Of a stretch of 32,489 bases of DNA, positions 10,126-18,586 are shown piece after piece; position 1 is the first letter of the stretch; each line of letters starts with the position of its first letter. The notes under the pieces were generated by a model that had not been told where the DNA came from, ran no database searches, and saw nothing but the letters and a program-made list of their open reading frames with translations. Source of the stretch: Dolichospermum planctonicum. Lineage in GTDB: Bacteria > Cyanobacteriota > Cyanobacteriia > Cyanobacteriales > Nostocaceae. The stretch spans positions 1-32,489 of the forward strand of contig NZ_BJCF01000046.1 in the NCBI RefSeq assembly GCF_005402965.1, in the 5' to 3' direction. Made by a program: the position numbers and the translations under genes.

Positions 10126-12474
10126 TTGAAACGAGCATTGAAAAAAAGAGGGCAGGCTGTGTTAAAAAATAGCCCCATCCGTGATGATGCCCCGGGAGGG
10201 CAAACAACTGATGACAAAAATCCCCAAATAACCCTCCGGTCACGGACTCATCAGGCCGCCATGATTGGCTTGGCAATATCCATGGGAGCAGCCAGCCTTT
10301 TGGTGACTCGACAAAGTGATCAAGCCCAAGCAGCAGCTCCTGTTGACAGTCAAAAAGCAGCTTCAACAAATTCTGTTGTTTCTGAGACTGAGATGAAATT
10401 TACCGCCACCAAGCTGGAGTCCCAAAGTATCTCACAGGTAGGGGGTGTAGTAAATCCTGTCATATTAGAACCAACAGTAGTTTCACGAGTACCTGGACCG
10501 GAAGCTAAATGGCAAATTGCCACCAACAACACACCTGTCCTCAGTGAAGCGTCTCGAAGAGAAGAAACTACATCCAATGTAATTTCACCTATTAACGCGG
10601 CTGAAAAAAATTCTGTCCACTCACAAAGCCAATTAGCACAGGGAGTGAGCAACCGCCCAATTCAGTCTACATTAGCAGCCGATAACCAAGAAACCGAAGC
10701 AGCACAACAATTGTCTAACGAGGTTGCAGCGGCGGAATTAGCCGGTGGAAGTGTTGATGCCAAACTAAAAGCACAGCAAGAGGTAGCTCTCAATCGCTTG
10801 CAGGAGAAATCAACCCGGTTAAGAAATAGTTTGGCACAGTTACGGGCTCAGAGAACGCAAAATCGATCAAACACTGGTATAAATGAAGAGCAGCCAACCA
10901 CTGGATCTAATAACTCTGTCGCAAAACAGTCCAAGAATTTGACTGGTTCGAGCCAAGCTGAACTTGTAACTGAGTTAAAACAGAACCAGGAACCCAGTGC
11001 GACGGTACAGCAAATAGCAATGCCTGGATCAACTTCCACAAAAGTTGCCGCACAATTGCCTCCTTCAACATATCAGGTTAAGCCCGGAGATACATTAGCA
11101 GAGATAGCTAACAATTATGGTATTTCAGTTTCCGAGCTAATTAAAGCTAATAATCTTAGCGATCCTTATCAACTGCAAATTAGTCAAAACCTAATTATTC
11201 CAGCAGCGAAGATGGTAGAGAAGGTTAATAGAGTAGATAATCCTGTAAACACTCCTAGTTTTAACACTAACTCCTTTGTTGCTAACAATACTAGTGTTAT
11301 AGTTCCTTCGCCCATAGCAACAGAGCAGCCTAAAGCTCTTGATAGTCGTGCTACTAATAATAGCGTAATTATCCCAGTACCAGTGGTGACAGGGGAGCGG
11401 CAAAAGAATAACAATCCTAGTATCACTAACCGTATTAATGTTCCCGCGCCCATAACACCCGCGCCCATAACAAATTATAACCAAGGGCAGATCCCTATTG
11501 CTATCCCGCAAGCATTACCCACTCCGGGTGAATCTTTTGGATTAGGTGGTGATGCTCCATTACCAAGAAACTTGTCGCCAAAACCGGTGGAAAAGGTATC
11601 TAAAGGTAAAGGTAATGAACGTATTCGCAGCTTACAAGCAGAAATTGAGAGATTGCGTTATAAATACCGCGCTCAAGAATCTGGTGTGGCTGCTACAGGT
11701 TCTAAAAATAATAGCCAGTCTGTACCTGTTCCTATTGAATCAACCAATAATCGCGTAGTGTCTCAAGTTGGACTACAGATTCCTGTACCCAAAGCGATAT
11801 TACCCAGCTATAACAATCAACCTGTTCAGCCTCTAGTTACAGATTCAGGGTCTACCAATGAGCCAATTAACCCAGAATTTCTGCCCAGTAAGACTGGTGT
11901 TGGCTGGAATTCTGCCCCCAATTCATCTGGGATTAAATTAACAGTTCCTTCTCCTGGAATAAGTGCTTCTGACTCTTTAGGTAAATTGCGAGGAACTAAT
12001 GTCTCTCCAGCTTTACCACCTTTGGCAGCAGTGGATATATACTTGCCAAAAACAACTGAGGAAAATCCCAATTTCCCATCTAATTCTACTCCTACCAGTT
12101 ACATTTGGCCAGCAAAAGGAGTCCTTACTTCTGGTTACGGCTGGCGCTGGGGAAGAATGCACAGAGGGATTGATATTGCTAACTCAGTCGGTACACCCAT
12201 TTATGCCTCCTCTGCTGGTGTGGTCGAGAAGGCCGGCTGGAATAGCGGTGGTTACGGTAACGTTGTGGATATCCGCCATGATGATGGTAGTTTAACTCGT
12301 TATGGACATAACAGCCGGATTTTGGTGCAAGCTGGTCAAAGGGTGCAACAAGGTCAGACTATTGCGGCTATGGGTAGCACTGGTTTCAGCACTGGACCTC
12401 ATAGTCATTTTGAAGTTCATCCTTCGGGTAAGGGTGCTGTTAACCCTATCGCTTTCTTGCCAAATCGTTTGTAA
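10126..12474 (+). CDS. LysM domain, M23-family peptidoglycan endopeptidase
   Basis: The 782-residue protein has a basic N terminus and one hydrophobic segment (about residues 45-61, AMIGLAISMGAASLLVT), consistent with a signal anchor or export signal. A short coiled-coil region lies at about 214-244. A single LysM domain at about 316-359 (YQVKPGDTLAEIANNYG) should bind glycan chains. A long Ser/Pro/Asn-rich linker follows. The C-terminal M23 (LytM) domain has the zinc-ligand pattern HRGID (His679, Asp683) and GPHSHFE (His759, His761), so it looks catalytically intact. The role is cleavage of peptide crosslinks in peptidoglycan in the periplasm. A terminator follows directly. The start codon is TTG, chosen from the spacing to AGGAGG. 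Confidence 0.92.
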   Translation: MKRALKKRGQAVLKNSPIRDDAPGGQTTDDKNPQITLRSRTHQAAMIGLAISMGAASLLVTRQSDQAQAAAPVDSQKAASTNSVVSETEMKFTATKLESQSISQVGGVVNPVILEPTVVSRVPGPEAKWQIATNNTPVLSEASRREETTSNVISPINAAEKNSVHSQSQLAQGVSNRPIQSTLAADNQETEAAQQLSNEVAAAELAGGSVDAKLKAQQEVALNRLQEKSTRLRNSLAQLRAQRTQNRSNTGINEEQPTTGSNNSVAKQSKNLTGSSQAELVTELKQNQEPSATVQQIAMPGSTSTKVAAQLPPSTYQVKPGDTLAEIANNYGISVSELIKANNLSDPYQLQISQNLIIPAAKMVEKVNRVDNPVNTPSFNTNSFVANNTSVIVPSPIATEQPKALDSRATNNSVIIPVPVVTGERQKNNNPSITNRINVPAPITPAPITNYNQGQIPIAIPQALPTPGESFGLGGDAPLPRNLSPKPVEKVSKGKGNERIRSLQAEIERLRYKYRAQESGVAATGSKNNSQSVPVPIESTNNRVVSQVGLQIPVPKAILPSYNNQPVQPLVTDSGSTNEPINPEFLPSKTGVGWNSAPNSSGIKLTVPSPGISASDSLGKLRGTNVSPALPPLAAVDIYLPKTTEENPNFPSNSTPTSYIWPAKGVLTSGYGWRWGRMHRGIDIANSVGTPIYASSAGVVEKAGWNSGGYGNVVDIRHDDGSLTRYGHNSRILVQAGQRVQQGQTIAAMGSTGFSTGPHSHFEVHPSGKGAVNPIAFLPNRL

Positions 12475-12513
12475 TTCCAGATAATCAGGAATTAAAGGGT
12501 TTTTTGGTAAATT

Positions 12514-12537
12514 GAGGGGGGTAAACTCCCTCTTTTT
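12514..12537 (+). terminator. Rho-independent terminator of the M23 peptidase gene
   Basis: GAGGG (12514-12518) pairs with CCCTC (12528-12532) and is followed directly by TTTTT (12533-12537), 40 nt after the stop codon. Confidence 0.7.
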
Positions 12538-12550
12538 AGTTTTAGGCAAA

Positions 12551-12577
12551 TTTGGGAAATTTGGGAAATTTGGGAAA
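12551..12577. repeat. 9-bp tandem repeat (TTTGGGAAA x3)
   Basis: Three perfect copies of TTTGGGAAA lie in a row after the terminator, with partial copies at each side. No function is evident. Confidence 0.8.
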
Positions 12578-12593
12578 TTTTACAAATTGATAG

Positions 12594-12622
12594 TTGTCAA
12601 TTGGAAATTCGTATGCTATATT
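12594..12622 (+). promoter_or_regulatory. Sigma-70 type promoter of tRNA-Met
   Basis: TTGTCA (12594-12599), a 17-bp spacer and TATATT (12617-12622) form a near-consensus promoter. The predicted transcription start is about 15 nt before the tRNA. Confidence 0.65.
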
Positions 12623-12645
12623 AATAAGAGTTGGTTAAACAACGC

Positions 12646-12719
12646 GGCTCAGTAGCTCAGTTGGTTAGAGTACGGGACTCATAAGCCTGGGGTCGTCAGT
12701 TCAAATCTGACCTGAGCCA
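12646..12719 (+). tRNA. trnM: tRNA-Met (CAT anticodon)
   Basis: A full cloverleaf folds over 74 nt: acceptor GGCTCAG/CTGAGCC, D stem GCTC/GAGT, anticodon CAT at 12680-12682 in loop CTCATAA, T stem GTCAG/CTGAC with loop TTCAAAT, discriminator A. CCA is not encoded. The anticodon stem CGGGA/GCCTG is imperfect, with a G-T pair and an A-G mismatch next to the loop. A CAT anticodon could also belong to the lysidine-modified tRNA-Ile, but the GGCTCAG acceptor fits elongator Met better. Confidence 0.9.
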
Positions 12720-12870
12720 TTTTCCAAATTTTTAAATCAAGTTTACCCAACTTGTAGCCACAATCAAAACAAATTTGGCTTGTTGCTTCCCATCTACTAA
12801 TAGCGCGGAAATCCCTATTAAACTTTTCCGATTTACTTTCGCATAACGTTCTAAATTGTCGCCATTATAT

Positions 12871-13000
12871 TACAGCAAGTAGCTTTGAGTGAGGTACACC
12901 TTGTGCGGGCAAGACTTGTACTGAGATTGGTCGAAGTATGCCCGCACCACAAAAGTTTTATTATTAATATCTGTACTTCATAATATCGGAAACTGCTGTA
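12871..13000 (-). mobile_element. IS630-related MITE, single copy in inverse orientation
   Basis: The 130-bp element begins TACAGCAAGTAGC and ends GAAACTGCTGTA, so both outer ends read TACAGCA inward. Its reverse complement matches the 86-bp array units at 31727-32362 nearly throughout, and its TIR resembles the IS630 left end at 32363. It differs from those units by about 24 extra bases in the loop of the central hairpin GTGCGGGCA/TGCCCGCAC. No coding capacity. The ends carry the TA dinucleotides typical of Tc1/mariner-IS630 insertion. Confidence 0.75.
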
Positions 13001-13052
13001 TTTGTATATATTTGTATATATTTGTATATTTGTATATTTGTATATTTGTATA
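13001..13052. repeat. AT-rich tandem repeat (TTTGTATA family)
   Basis: Two copies of TTTGTATATA (13001-13020) are followed by four perfect copies of TTTGTATA (13021-13052), directly against the MITE end and just beyond the 3' end of the Uma2 gene. Confidence 0.9.
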
Positions 13053-13066
13053 TTCGTAGTGGCAAT

Positions 13067-13711
13067 TCACGAATCGCCCCGACGGATGTTTTCACGGAAC
13101 TTTGAGATTAAATCCTTTGGTTTTCCACCAGACAAAAGCAAACTTGCCAACAGAGTTAAATCTAAACCCGGTAAAAATTCACTTTTTAATATTTTCTCAT
13201 ACTTATCACCCCGGAGAAAATATAACGAAAATTGATGATTCTGCCAAAACCAAACTTCCGGTACACCCAAACCTTGATAAATTAATAAATCATCAATTCC
13301 CCCACTCGTCACAACCACCTCAATAGCCAAATCAGGAACAGATTTTTCAGAATCAAAACAATAACATTCATCCGGTTCAATACCTCTAGCGGCTGCTTCC
13401 CTTCTAAAAGTAGTTGAACCTAAAGGATAAAAATCAATATCTTTTTCTATAAAATAAGTTTCTAATAATAAAGCAATAATCTTTTTATCAAACTCATGAC
13501 GACGACTAGGAGACATTATTTCTAAAGTACCTTCTAAATATTTAAAGCGATAATGAGAAATACTTTTAAATCGCTGTAACAGGCTCTCATATATATTCCA
13601 GTTAATCCCATTCATCAGTAAAATCTGGTCAGAATCAACATTATCTAATACTGATTGACTTGTTAATTCTTCCCAGCAACTCAACTTTTCTAGTAAACCT
13701 AACATTGTCAC
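13067..13711 (-). CDS. Uma2-family (DUF820) putative endonuclease
   Basis: The 214-residue protein has the PD-(D/E)XK-like layout of the Uma2 family, which is greatly expanded in cyanobacteria: GTLEIMSPSRRHE in the first half, then SVPDLAIEVVVTSGG with the acidic residues of the nuclease core, and VPEVWFW near the end. Biological targets of the family are unknown. It starts with GTG at 13711, overlapping the upstream stop codon by 4 nt (GTGA), so it is translationally coupled to the HsdM-like remnant; an ATG lies two codons further in. Uma2 genes are often found in or next to type I restriction operons, which fits its neighbours here. It seems intact. Confidence 0.85.
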   Translation of the reverse strand: MTMLGLLEKLSCWEELTSQSVLDNVDSDQILLMNGINWNIYESLLQRFKSISHYRFKYLEGTLEIMSPSRRHEFDKKIIALLLETYFIEKDIDFYPLGSTTFRREAAARGIEPDECYCFDSEKSVPDLAIEVVVTSGGIDDLLIYQGLGVPEVWFWQNHQFSLYFLRGDKYEKILKSEFLPGLDLTLLASLLLSGGKPKDLISKFRENIRRGDS

Positions 13712-13962
13712 TGCTCCAAAATTGCTTTAATCTCAGACATAATTCCAGCAACCCGCCGATCTTTCTCTAGGATATCATTTACCAGTTGCTCAGGCGCTAA
13801 ATGTTCAAAATCCGTCTGATTATTGGGGTTTTTGCGGTCAAGATTATAAATTGCCCAGTAAATAGCGTCCCCTTTGGCCTTCTGTTCCTTAGCAATGTCG
13901 CGCTGATTTTGTTCCTCAGTTTGAAAATGTATATCTTTAATATATTCTTCCGTAAACATCAT
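13708..13962 (-). pseudogene. hsdM: C-terminal remnant of type I restriction methylase subunit HsdM (84 aa)
   Basis: The short frame contains AIYWAIYNLDRKNPN and EHLAPEQLVNDILEKDRRVAGIMSEI (the latter read in two parts), which resemble the extreme C terminus of N-6 adenine methylase subunits of type I systems. The SAM-binding and NPPF motifs are absent, so it cannot be a working methylase. It has its own AGGAG site (13966-13970), 6 nt before an ATG at 13959, so a short protein may still be made. It is 6 nt from the HsdR remnant and overlaps the Uma2 gene by 4 nt. The HsdM link is by recognition only; a genuine small gene is the alternative. Confidence 0.55.
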
Positions 13963-13968
13963 TAACTC

Positions 13969-14498
13969 CTATGCTGAATCAAGTAAACTTTGTAACTGAT
14001 TTACCGCGTCCCTCAACTCCTGAACACCCCCAAACCGTTCAGCAATTTCAATTACATTACCATAATTAGCAAACTCCCGATTAGCCTTAAAAGTCGTGGT
14101 AATATTAAACTCCTCAACAGCCTTTTCAGCATACTTATCCAAAAGAATCTCTAAAATTGCCCTGGCTTCCTCCCCATATTGTTCAAAAAAGTCAGACTTA
14201 CCACGACGCAACCTTTCAGCCCGTTGTTTGCAAGTCAACACCGGAGCATCAAAGGCTACATAACATAATAAATCAAAAGGATCAGCTTCGGAAAGATTAG
14301 TTACTGCTTTTAACTCATCAAAATCAATTCCCCTATCTGCCAGTAAATCAATAATTTCTGCCCGTTCTTCAGGAACAGCCCAGCGTTGTTGTATTTCTAT
14401 AGTAGAACGATAGAGAGTCCTAACTTGTTCTCTGGTATAATCAATTAATTTAGACAAACGCAGTTGATTATCTTTGGCAAGTGACAATAACAGTAAAT
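13969..14498 (-). pseudogene. hsdR: C-terminal remnant of type I restriction endonuclease subunit HsdR
   Basis: About 175 codons read from the base directly after tRNA-Pro to a TAG at 13969. The text (LIDYTREQVRTLYRSTIE, then RADKSDFFEQYG-like RGKSDFFEQYGEEAR and ILEILLDKYAEKAVEEF) resembles the EcoEI-type HsdR C-terminal domain. The nuclease and helicase domains, some 600-900 residues, are missing, and there is no ATG at the left boundary; a TTG at 14487 is the first possible start. The open frame continues upstream through the tRNA, but that part (DVAQLGSALRSGRRGRWFES) is only the translation of the tRNA gene. It is best explained as a deletion or integration remnant ending at the tRNA 3' end. 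Confidence 0.7.
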
Positions 14499-14571
14499 CG
14501 GGATGACTGGATTCGAACCAGCGGCCCCTTCGTCCCGAACGAAGTGCGCTACCAAGCTGCGCCACATCCCG
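14499..14571 (-). tRNA. trnP: tRNA-Pro (CGG anticodon)
   Basis: The reverse complement folds as a perfect 73-nt cloverleaf: acceptor CGGGATG/CATCCCG, D stem GCGC/GCGC, anticodon stem CTTCG/CGAAG with loop TTCGGGA (anticodon CGG), T stem GCTGG/CCAGT with loop TTCGAAT. CCA is not encoded. The HsdR remnant begins at the next base after its 3' end. Confidence 0.95.
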
Positions 14572-14648
14572 CCATAGAAATGGTAATTTAGAACCATCAT
14601 ACCACAATTAGCAAAAAATAACAAATTTTTCTGCCGCCGGAGATGTCT

Positions 14649-14676
14649 TTGCTTGCTAGGATAAGACTTGTATAAC
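14649..14676 (+). promoter_or_regulatory. Probable lipA promoter
   Basis: TTGCTT (14649-14654), 16 bp and TATAAC (14671-14676), ending 20 bp before the GTG start. The short distance implies a leader of only about 14 nt and no clear Shine-Dalgarno sequence. Confidence 0.5.
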
Positions 14677-14696
14677 TAAAATGGTAAAAGTAGACT

Positions 14697-15566
14697 GTGA
14701 CTGTAAAACCAGACTGGTTGCGGGTAAAAGCACCTCAATGGGAGCGTGTTGGTAACGTTAAGGAGATTTTGCGGGATTTAGCCCTGAATACCGTTTGCGA
14801 AGAAGCTTCTTGTCCTAACATTGGTGAATGCTTCAATGCTGGTACTGCTACATTTTTGATTATGGGTCCTGCTTGCACCAGAGCTTGTCCTTACTGTGAT
14901 ATTGACTTTGAAAAAAAACCCCAGCCCTTAGATCCCACTGAACCTATAAGACTAGCGGAAGCAGTCAGCAGAATGCAGCTTAATCACGTCGTGATTACTT
15001 CCGTAAATCGAGATGATTTACCTGATGGTGGTGCGTCTCAATTTGTTCAGTGTATTAATTCTATTCATGATATTTCGCCTCATACTACCATAGAAGTATT
15101 AATTCCTGATTTATGCGGTAATTGGCAAGCTTTAGAGATAATTCTCCAAGCTAAACCAGAGGTACTGAACCACAATACAGAAACTATTTCCCGTTTATAT
15201 CGTCGTGTGCGTCCCCAAGGTAATTATGAGCGGACTATGGAATTATTACAACGCTCCCGGCAAATTTCTCCTAAAACTTACACAAAATCTGGTATTATGG
15301 TCGGTTTAGGTGAAACAGACGCAGAAGTGCGTCAAGTTATGGAAGACCTCAGAAGGGTAGATTGTGATATTTTGACAATTGGGCAATATCTCCAACCTAC
15401 TCAAAAACACTTGCAAGTATCTGATTTTATTACGCCAACACAGTTTGCAGCTTGGCAAACTTTTGGAGAAGAATTAGGATTTTTACAAGTTGTTTCTTCA
15501 CCATTGACAAGAAGCTCCTATCATGCAGAGCAAGTCAGAGAATTAATGAAACGTTATCCAAGGTAA
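14697..15566 (+). CDS. lipA: Lipoyl synthase
   Basis: The 289-residue radical-SAM enzyme inserts two sulfur atoms into octanoyl chains to make the lipoyl cofactor of 2-oxoacid dehydrogenases and glycine cleavage. It has both cluster motifs: the auxiliary set [12 protein letters not shown] and the radical-[11 protein letters not shown], plus the C-terminal RSSYHAE motif whose serine ligates the auxiliary cluster. It starts with GTG; the ATG at 14681 is out of frame. gpsA follows after 54 bp on the same strand, so the two may be cotranscribed. All key residues are present. Cyanobacteria often carry two LipA paralogues, and which one this is cannot be told here. Confidence 0.96.
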   Translation: MTVKPDWLRVKAPQWERVGNVKEILRDLALNTVCEEASCPNIGECFNAGTATFLIMGPACTRACPYCDIDFEKKPQPLDPTEPIRLAEAVSRMQLNHVVITSVNRDDLPDGGASQFVQCINSIHDISPHTTIEVLIPDLCGNWQALEIILQAKPEVLNHNTETISRLYRRVRPQGNYERTMELLQRSRQISPKTYTKSGIMVGLGETDAEVRQVMEDLRRVDCDILTIGQYLQPTQKHLQVSDFITPTQFAAWQTFGEELGFLQVVSSPLTRSSYHAEQVRELMKRYPR

Positions 15567-15620
15567 CCCCTGGTGGTCGCTTCTTAACACCTATTCCCTA
15601 TTCTCCATGAGTGAATCGAA

Positions 15621-16574
15621 GTGAGTCAAAGTGTAAAATCTGTCGTGATTCTTGGTGCTGGTGCTTGGGGTACAGCCCTGGCCAAATTAGCAGCAATTAA
15701 TGGTAATCAGGTGCATTTATGGTCACGTCAGGGATCACAATCCTTAGTCAGTGTACTGGAAAATGCCCACATAGTCTTATCAGCTATTTCTATGCAAGGA
15801 GTAAGAGATGTAGCTTCTGTGGTACAATCTTCTCCTGTGTCTCCAGAGACAATCTTTGTCACCGCAACTAAAGGATTAGAACCCAAAACAACATACACAC
15901 CTTCGCAAATTTGGCAAGAAATTTTTCCTAATCATCCCGTTGTTGTCTTATCAGGTCCGAATTTATCCCAGGAAATTGTCCGGGAATTACCAGCAGCAAC
16001 CGTAGTAGCTAGTAAAAATATCAATGCCGCCCAAAGTGTACAATTAGTATTTTCTTCCAGTCGTTTTCGTGTTTATACTAATCCTGACCCTGTGGGAGTA
16101 GAATTAGGAGGAACGCTAAAAAATGTAATAGCGATCGCTGCTGGTGTATGTGATGGGCTAAACTTAGGAACAAATGCTAAAGCCGCTTTAGTCACCCGTG
16201 GCTTAACCGAAATAGTGCGAATTGGTAAGAATTTAGGCGCGAAAACGGAAACATTTTATGGTTTATCCGGTCTAGGGGACTTACTAGCTACCTGTAACAG
16301 CCCTTTAAGTCGCAATTATCAACTTGGTTATCAGTTAGCTCATGGAAAAACGCTCAAAGAAATTTTAGCGGGTCTTCCTGGAATAGCGGAAGGTGTAAAC
16401 ACTTGTCGGGTATTAATGGAAATTGCACAACAACGAAGTATTGCTATTCCTATTAGCGAACAAGTTTATCAACTACTGGAAGGAGAAGTTACACCTCAAC
16501 AAGCATTAGATCAACTTATGTTACGAGATATTAAACCGGAATTTGATGATTTTCCCAAAGAACAAATGTGGTAA
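15621..16574 (+). CDS. gpsA: Glycerol-3-phosphate dehydrogenase [NAD(P)+]
   Basis: The 317-residue protein opens with the Rossmann motif VVILGAGAWGTALAK and contains FVTATKGLEP, VVLSGPNLSQEI and the active-site region VELGGTLKNVIAIAAGVCDG. It reduces dihydroxyacetone phosphate to sn-glycerol-3-phosphate, the backbone for membrane glycerolipids. The start codon is GTG. A tiny frame from ATG 15607 (MSESK) ends at a TGA overlapping this GTG; it may be chance or a coupling leader. The N-terminal lobe between the Rossmann motif and ENAHIVLSAIS is short compared with the E. coli protein, as is usual for cyanobacterial versions. Confidence 0.95.
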   Translation: MSQSVKSVVILGAGAWGTALAKLAAINGNQVHLWSRQGSQSLVSVLENAHIVLSAISMQGVRDVASVVQSSPVSPETIFVTATKGLEPKTTYTPSQIWQEIFPNHPVVVLSGPNLSQEIVRELPAATVVASKNINAAQSVQLVFSSSRFRVYTNPDPVGVELGGTLKNVIAIAAGVCDGLNLGTNAKAALVTRGLTEIVRIGKNLGAKTETFYGLSGLGDLLATCNSPLSRNYQLGYQLAHGKTLKEILAGLPGIAEGVNTCRVLMEIAQQRSIAIPISEQVYQLLEGEVTPQQALDQLMLRDIKPEFDDFPKEQMW

Positions 16575-17123
16575 GTAAAGGTAAAATGCTTACAGAGTCA
16601 GGTCTGCAATGAAAATTAAATGATTACTGCTTTCAGTCCCGGAAAGAATTTGCCAAATTGTCAGGAAATTACGTTTTGAATGATGTAAATATGACCATGT
16701 AGTTTATAAACATCATGATCAAAAGTATGTTTTTGACACTATAATCAGTTAGAAAAATCACTGTAAATATCTCTAAAAATGGTAATTTTGACTATTAGAT
16801 AACTTCTAATTGAAAGTTGGACTCAAAATTAGAATAGCTATTAGTTCCTGATGCTATTACAACGGAAAAAATCGTTAAAATATATTCTTTTCAGGCAGTC
16901 GAGTGCGGCAAAAATAACTATCAAGTTTAAAAAAGGTGCAAAAGCTGATAAATTAAGTTTTCTTCCTTTATGCCTACTTACACTAGTACAAAGTTTTGCC
17001 ACTAATTGTACATCGAAGACTAAACTGTTTTATTTGATGAGAAATTACGGAATAGCAACCGTTGATTTGATCCTAATTTTAACTGCCCTTAATTTATTGT
17101 TACCTGGAGCAACTTGAGACATT
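16575..17123 (+). other. Intergenic region upstream of sigC
   Basis: 549 bp without a convincing gene. TATAAT at 16740-16745 is a possible -10 box. A frame at 16851-17117 (88 codons) has no family resemblance and no ribosome site that I can see. The sigC promoter presumably lies here. Confidence 0.4.
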
Positions 17124-18371
17124 ATGCCAGCAACATCCGTTTATAAAAATACCGACTACGATAGCGAAAATCAAAGCGTACCTATGGATCTCGAAATCAG
17201 TAGTGATGAAAGTGAGTTATCCCTAGATGATTTACCAGATTTAGATATCCCTGTAGTTGAATCTGATTTACCCGCTCAAGTTAACCGCAACAGTACAGAC
17301 CTAGTTCGTCTCTATCTGCAAGAAATTGGTCGAGTCCGGTTATTAGGAAAAGATGAAGAAGTTTCCGAAGCTCAAAAAGTACAGCGAAACTTACGGATGC
17401 GAGTAGTGCTTAGTTTAGCAGCCAAGGAGGGAGATGCAACAATTATCCCTTATTTGCGATTAATTGAGGTACAGGAGCGTTTGGCTTCGGAGTTAGGACA
17501 CCGCCCTTCTTTAGAACGGTGGGCAGCTACTGCGGGGATAAAATTATCCGATCTCAAACCCACTTTAGCAAATGGTAAAAGACGCTGGGCAGAAATCGCT
17601 CAGTTAACCGTGGAAGAACTAGAGCAAATTCAAAGTCAAGGACTACAAGCTAAATCCCAGATGATTAAAGCGAATTTGCGTTTGGTGGTATCTGTGGCGA
17701 AAAAATATCAAAATCGTGGTTTGGAATTGTTAGACTTAGTTCAAGAAGGGACTTTAGGTTTAGAACGAGCCGTTGAGAAATTTGACCCCACTAAAGGTTA
17801 TCGTTTTAGTACCTATGCTTATTGGTGGATTCGTCAAGGAATTACCAGAGCGATCGCTACTTCTAGTCGTACCATTCGCCTTCCTGTCCATATTACCGAA
17901 AAACTGAACAAAATTAAAAAGGCGCAACGGAAAATTGCCCAAGAAAAAGGTCGCACACCTACTTTAGAAGACCTGGCAATTGAGTTAGATATGACACCAG
18001 CCCAAGTCCGGGAAGTGTTATTGAGAGTTCCTCGTTCTGTGTCTTTAGAAACCAAAGTAGGAAAAGATAAAGATACTGAATTGGGGGAATTGCTAGAAAC
18101 TGATAACATTACCCCTGAAGAGACCTTAATGCGGGAATCTTTACATAAAGATTTGTATAGTCTTCTGGACGATTTAACCGACCGGGAGCGTGATGTTGTT
18201 TCCATGCGCTTCGGCTTGTCCGATGGTCATTCTTACTCTTTATCAGAAATTGGCCGAGCCCTTGACCTATCACGAGAAAGAGTGAGACAAATTGAATCAA
18301 AGGCTTTGCAGAAACTTCGTCAACCCAAGCGCCGTAACCTTGTCCGCGACTATCTAGAGTCTTTAAGTTAG
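17124..18371 (+). CDS. sigC: Group 2 RNA polymerase sigma factor SigC
   Basis: The 415-residue protein has all sigma-70 regions: an acidic N-terminal extension (1-55), region 1.2 (DLVRLYLQEIGRVRLL), region 2 (MIKANLRLVVSVAKKYQNRG, LDLVQEGTLGLERAVEKFD, then YRFSTYAYWWIRQGITRAI for -10 recognition), region 3 (PVHITEKLNKIKKAQRKIA) and region 4.2 (SLSEIGRALDLSRERVRQIE) for -35 binding. In Anabaena sp. PCC 7120 sigC lies next to furA, and the same order is seen here, which supports SigC over the other group 2 factors. SigC is a non-essential sigma factor linked to nitrogen step-down and heterocyst development in that strain. No anti-sigma gene is adjacent. Confidence 0.9.
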   Translation: MPATSVYKNTDYDSENQSVPMDLEISSDESELSLDDLPDLDIPVVESDLPAQVNRNSTDLVRLYLQEIGRVRLLGKDEEVSEAQKVQRNLRMRVVLSLAAKEGDATIIPYLRLIEVQERLASELGHRPSLERWAATAGIKLSDLKPTLANGKRRWAEIAQLTVEELEQIQSQGLQAKSQMIKANLRLVVSVAKKYQNRGLELLDLVQEGTLGLERAVEKFDPTKGYRFSTYAYWWIRQGITRAIATSSRTIRLPVHITEKLNKIKKAQRKIAQEKGRTPTLEDLAIELDMTPAQVREVLLRVPRSVSLETKVGKDKDTELGELLETDNITPEETLMRESLHKDLYSLLDDLTDRERDVVSMRFGLSDGHSYSLSEIGRALDLSRERVRQIESKALQKLRQPKRRNLVRDYLESLS

Positions 18372-18375
18372 AAAG

Positions 18376-18580
18376 TAATGGGTAATGGGTAATGGGTAGT
18401 TAATTTCTGTCACCTGTCCCCTGTCCCCTGTCCCCTGTCCCCTGTCCCCTGTCCCCTGTCCCCTGTCCCCTGTCACCTGTCCCCAGTTAAGAGTCCCCTG
18501 TCCCCTGTCACCTGTCCCCTGTCACCTGTCCCCAGTTAAGAGTCCCCTGTCACCTGTCCCCAGTTAAGAGTCCCCTGTCA
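18376..18580. repeat. Short tandem heptamer tract (TAATGGG, then CCCTGTC)
   Basis: Three copies of TAATGGG (from 18377) lead into about nine perfect CCCTGTC heptamers, then CCCTGTC/ACCTGTC mixtures interrupted three times by CAGTTAAGAGT. Such STRR tracts are typical of heterocystous cyanobacteria. The core at 18395-18418 has a perfect inverted copy at 19276-19299. Confidence 0.9.
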
Positions 18581-18586
18581 ACTAGT

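Noticed and set aside
14499..14607. N-terminal 36 residues of a longer frame at 13969-14607
   Set aside because: DVAQLGSALRSGRRGRWFES is the usual false translation of a tRNA gene; this DNA folds as tRNA-Pro.
15607..15624. Six-codon leader peptide before gpsA
   Set aside because: No ribosome site and too short to support; the GTGA overlap may be chance.
16851..17117. 88-codon frame upstream of sigC
   Set aside because: No ribosome site or family match; it ends 6 bp before sigC, so it is more likely leader DNA. A small protein cannot be fully excluded.
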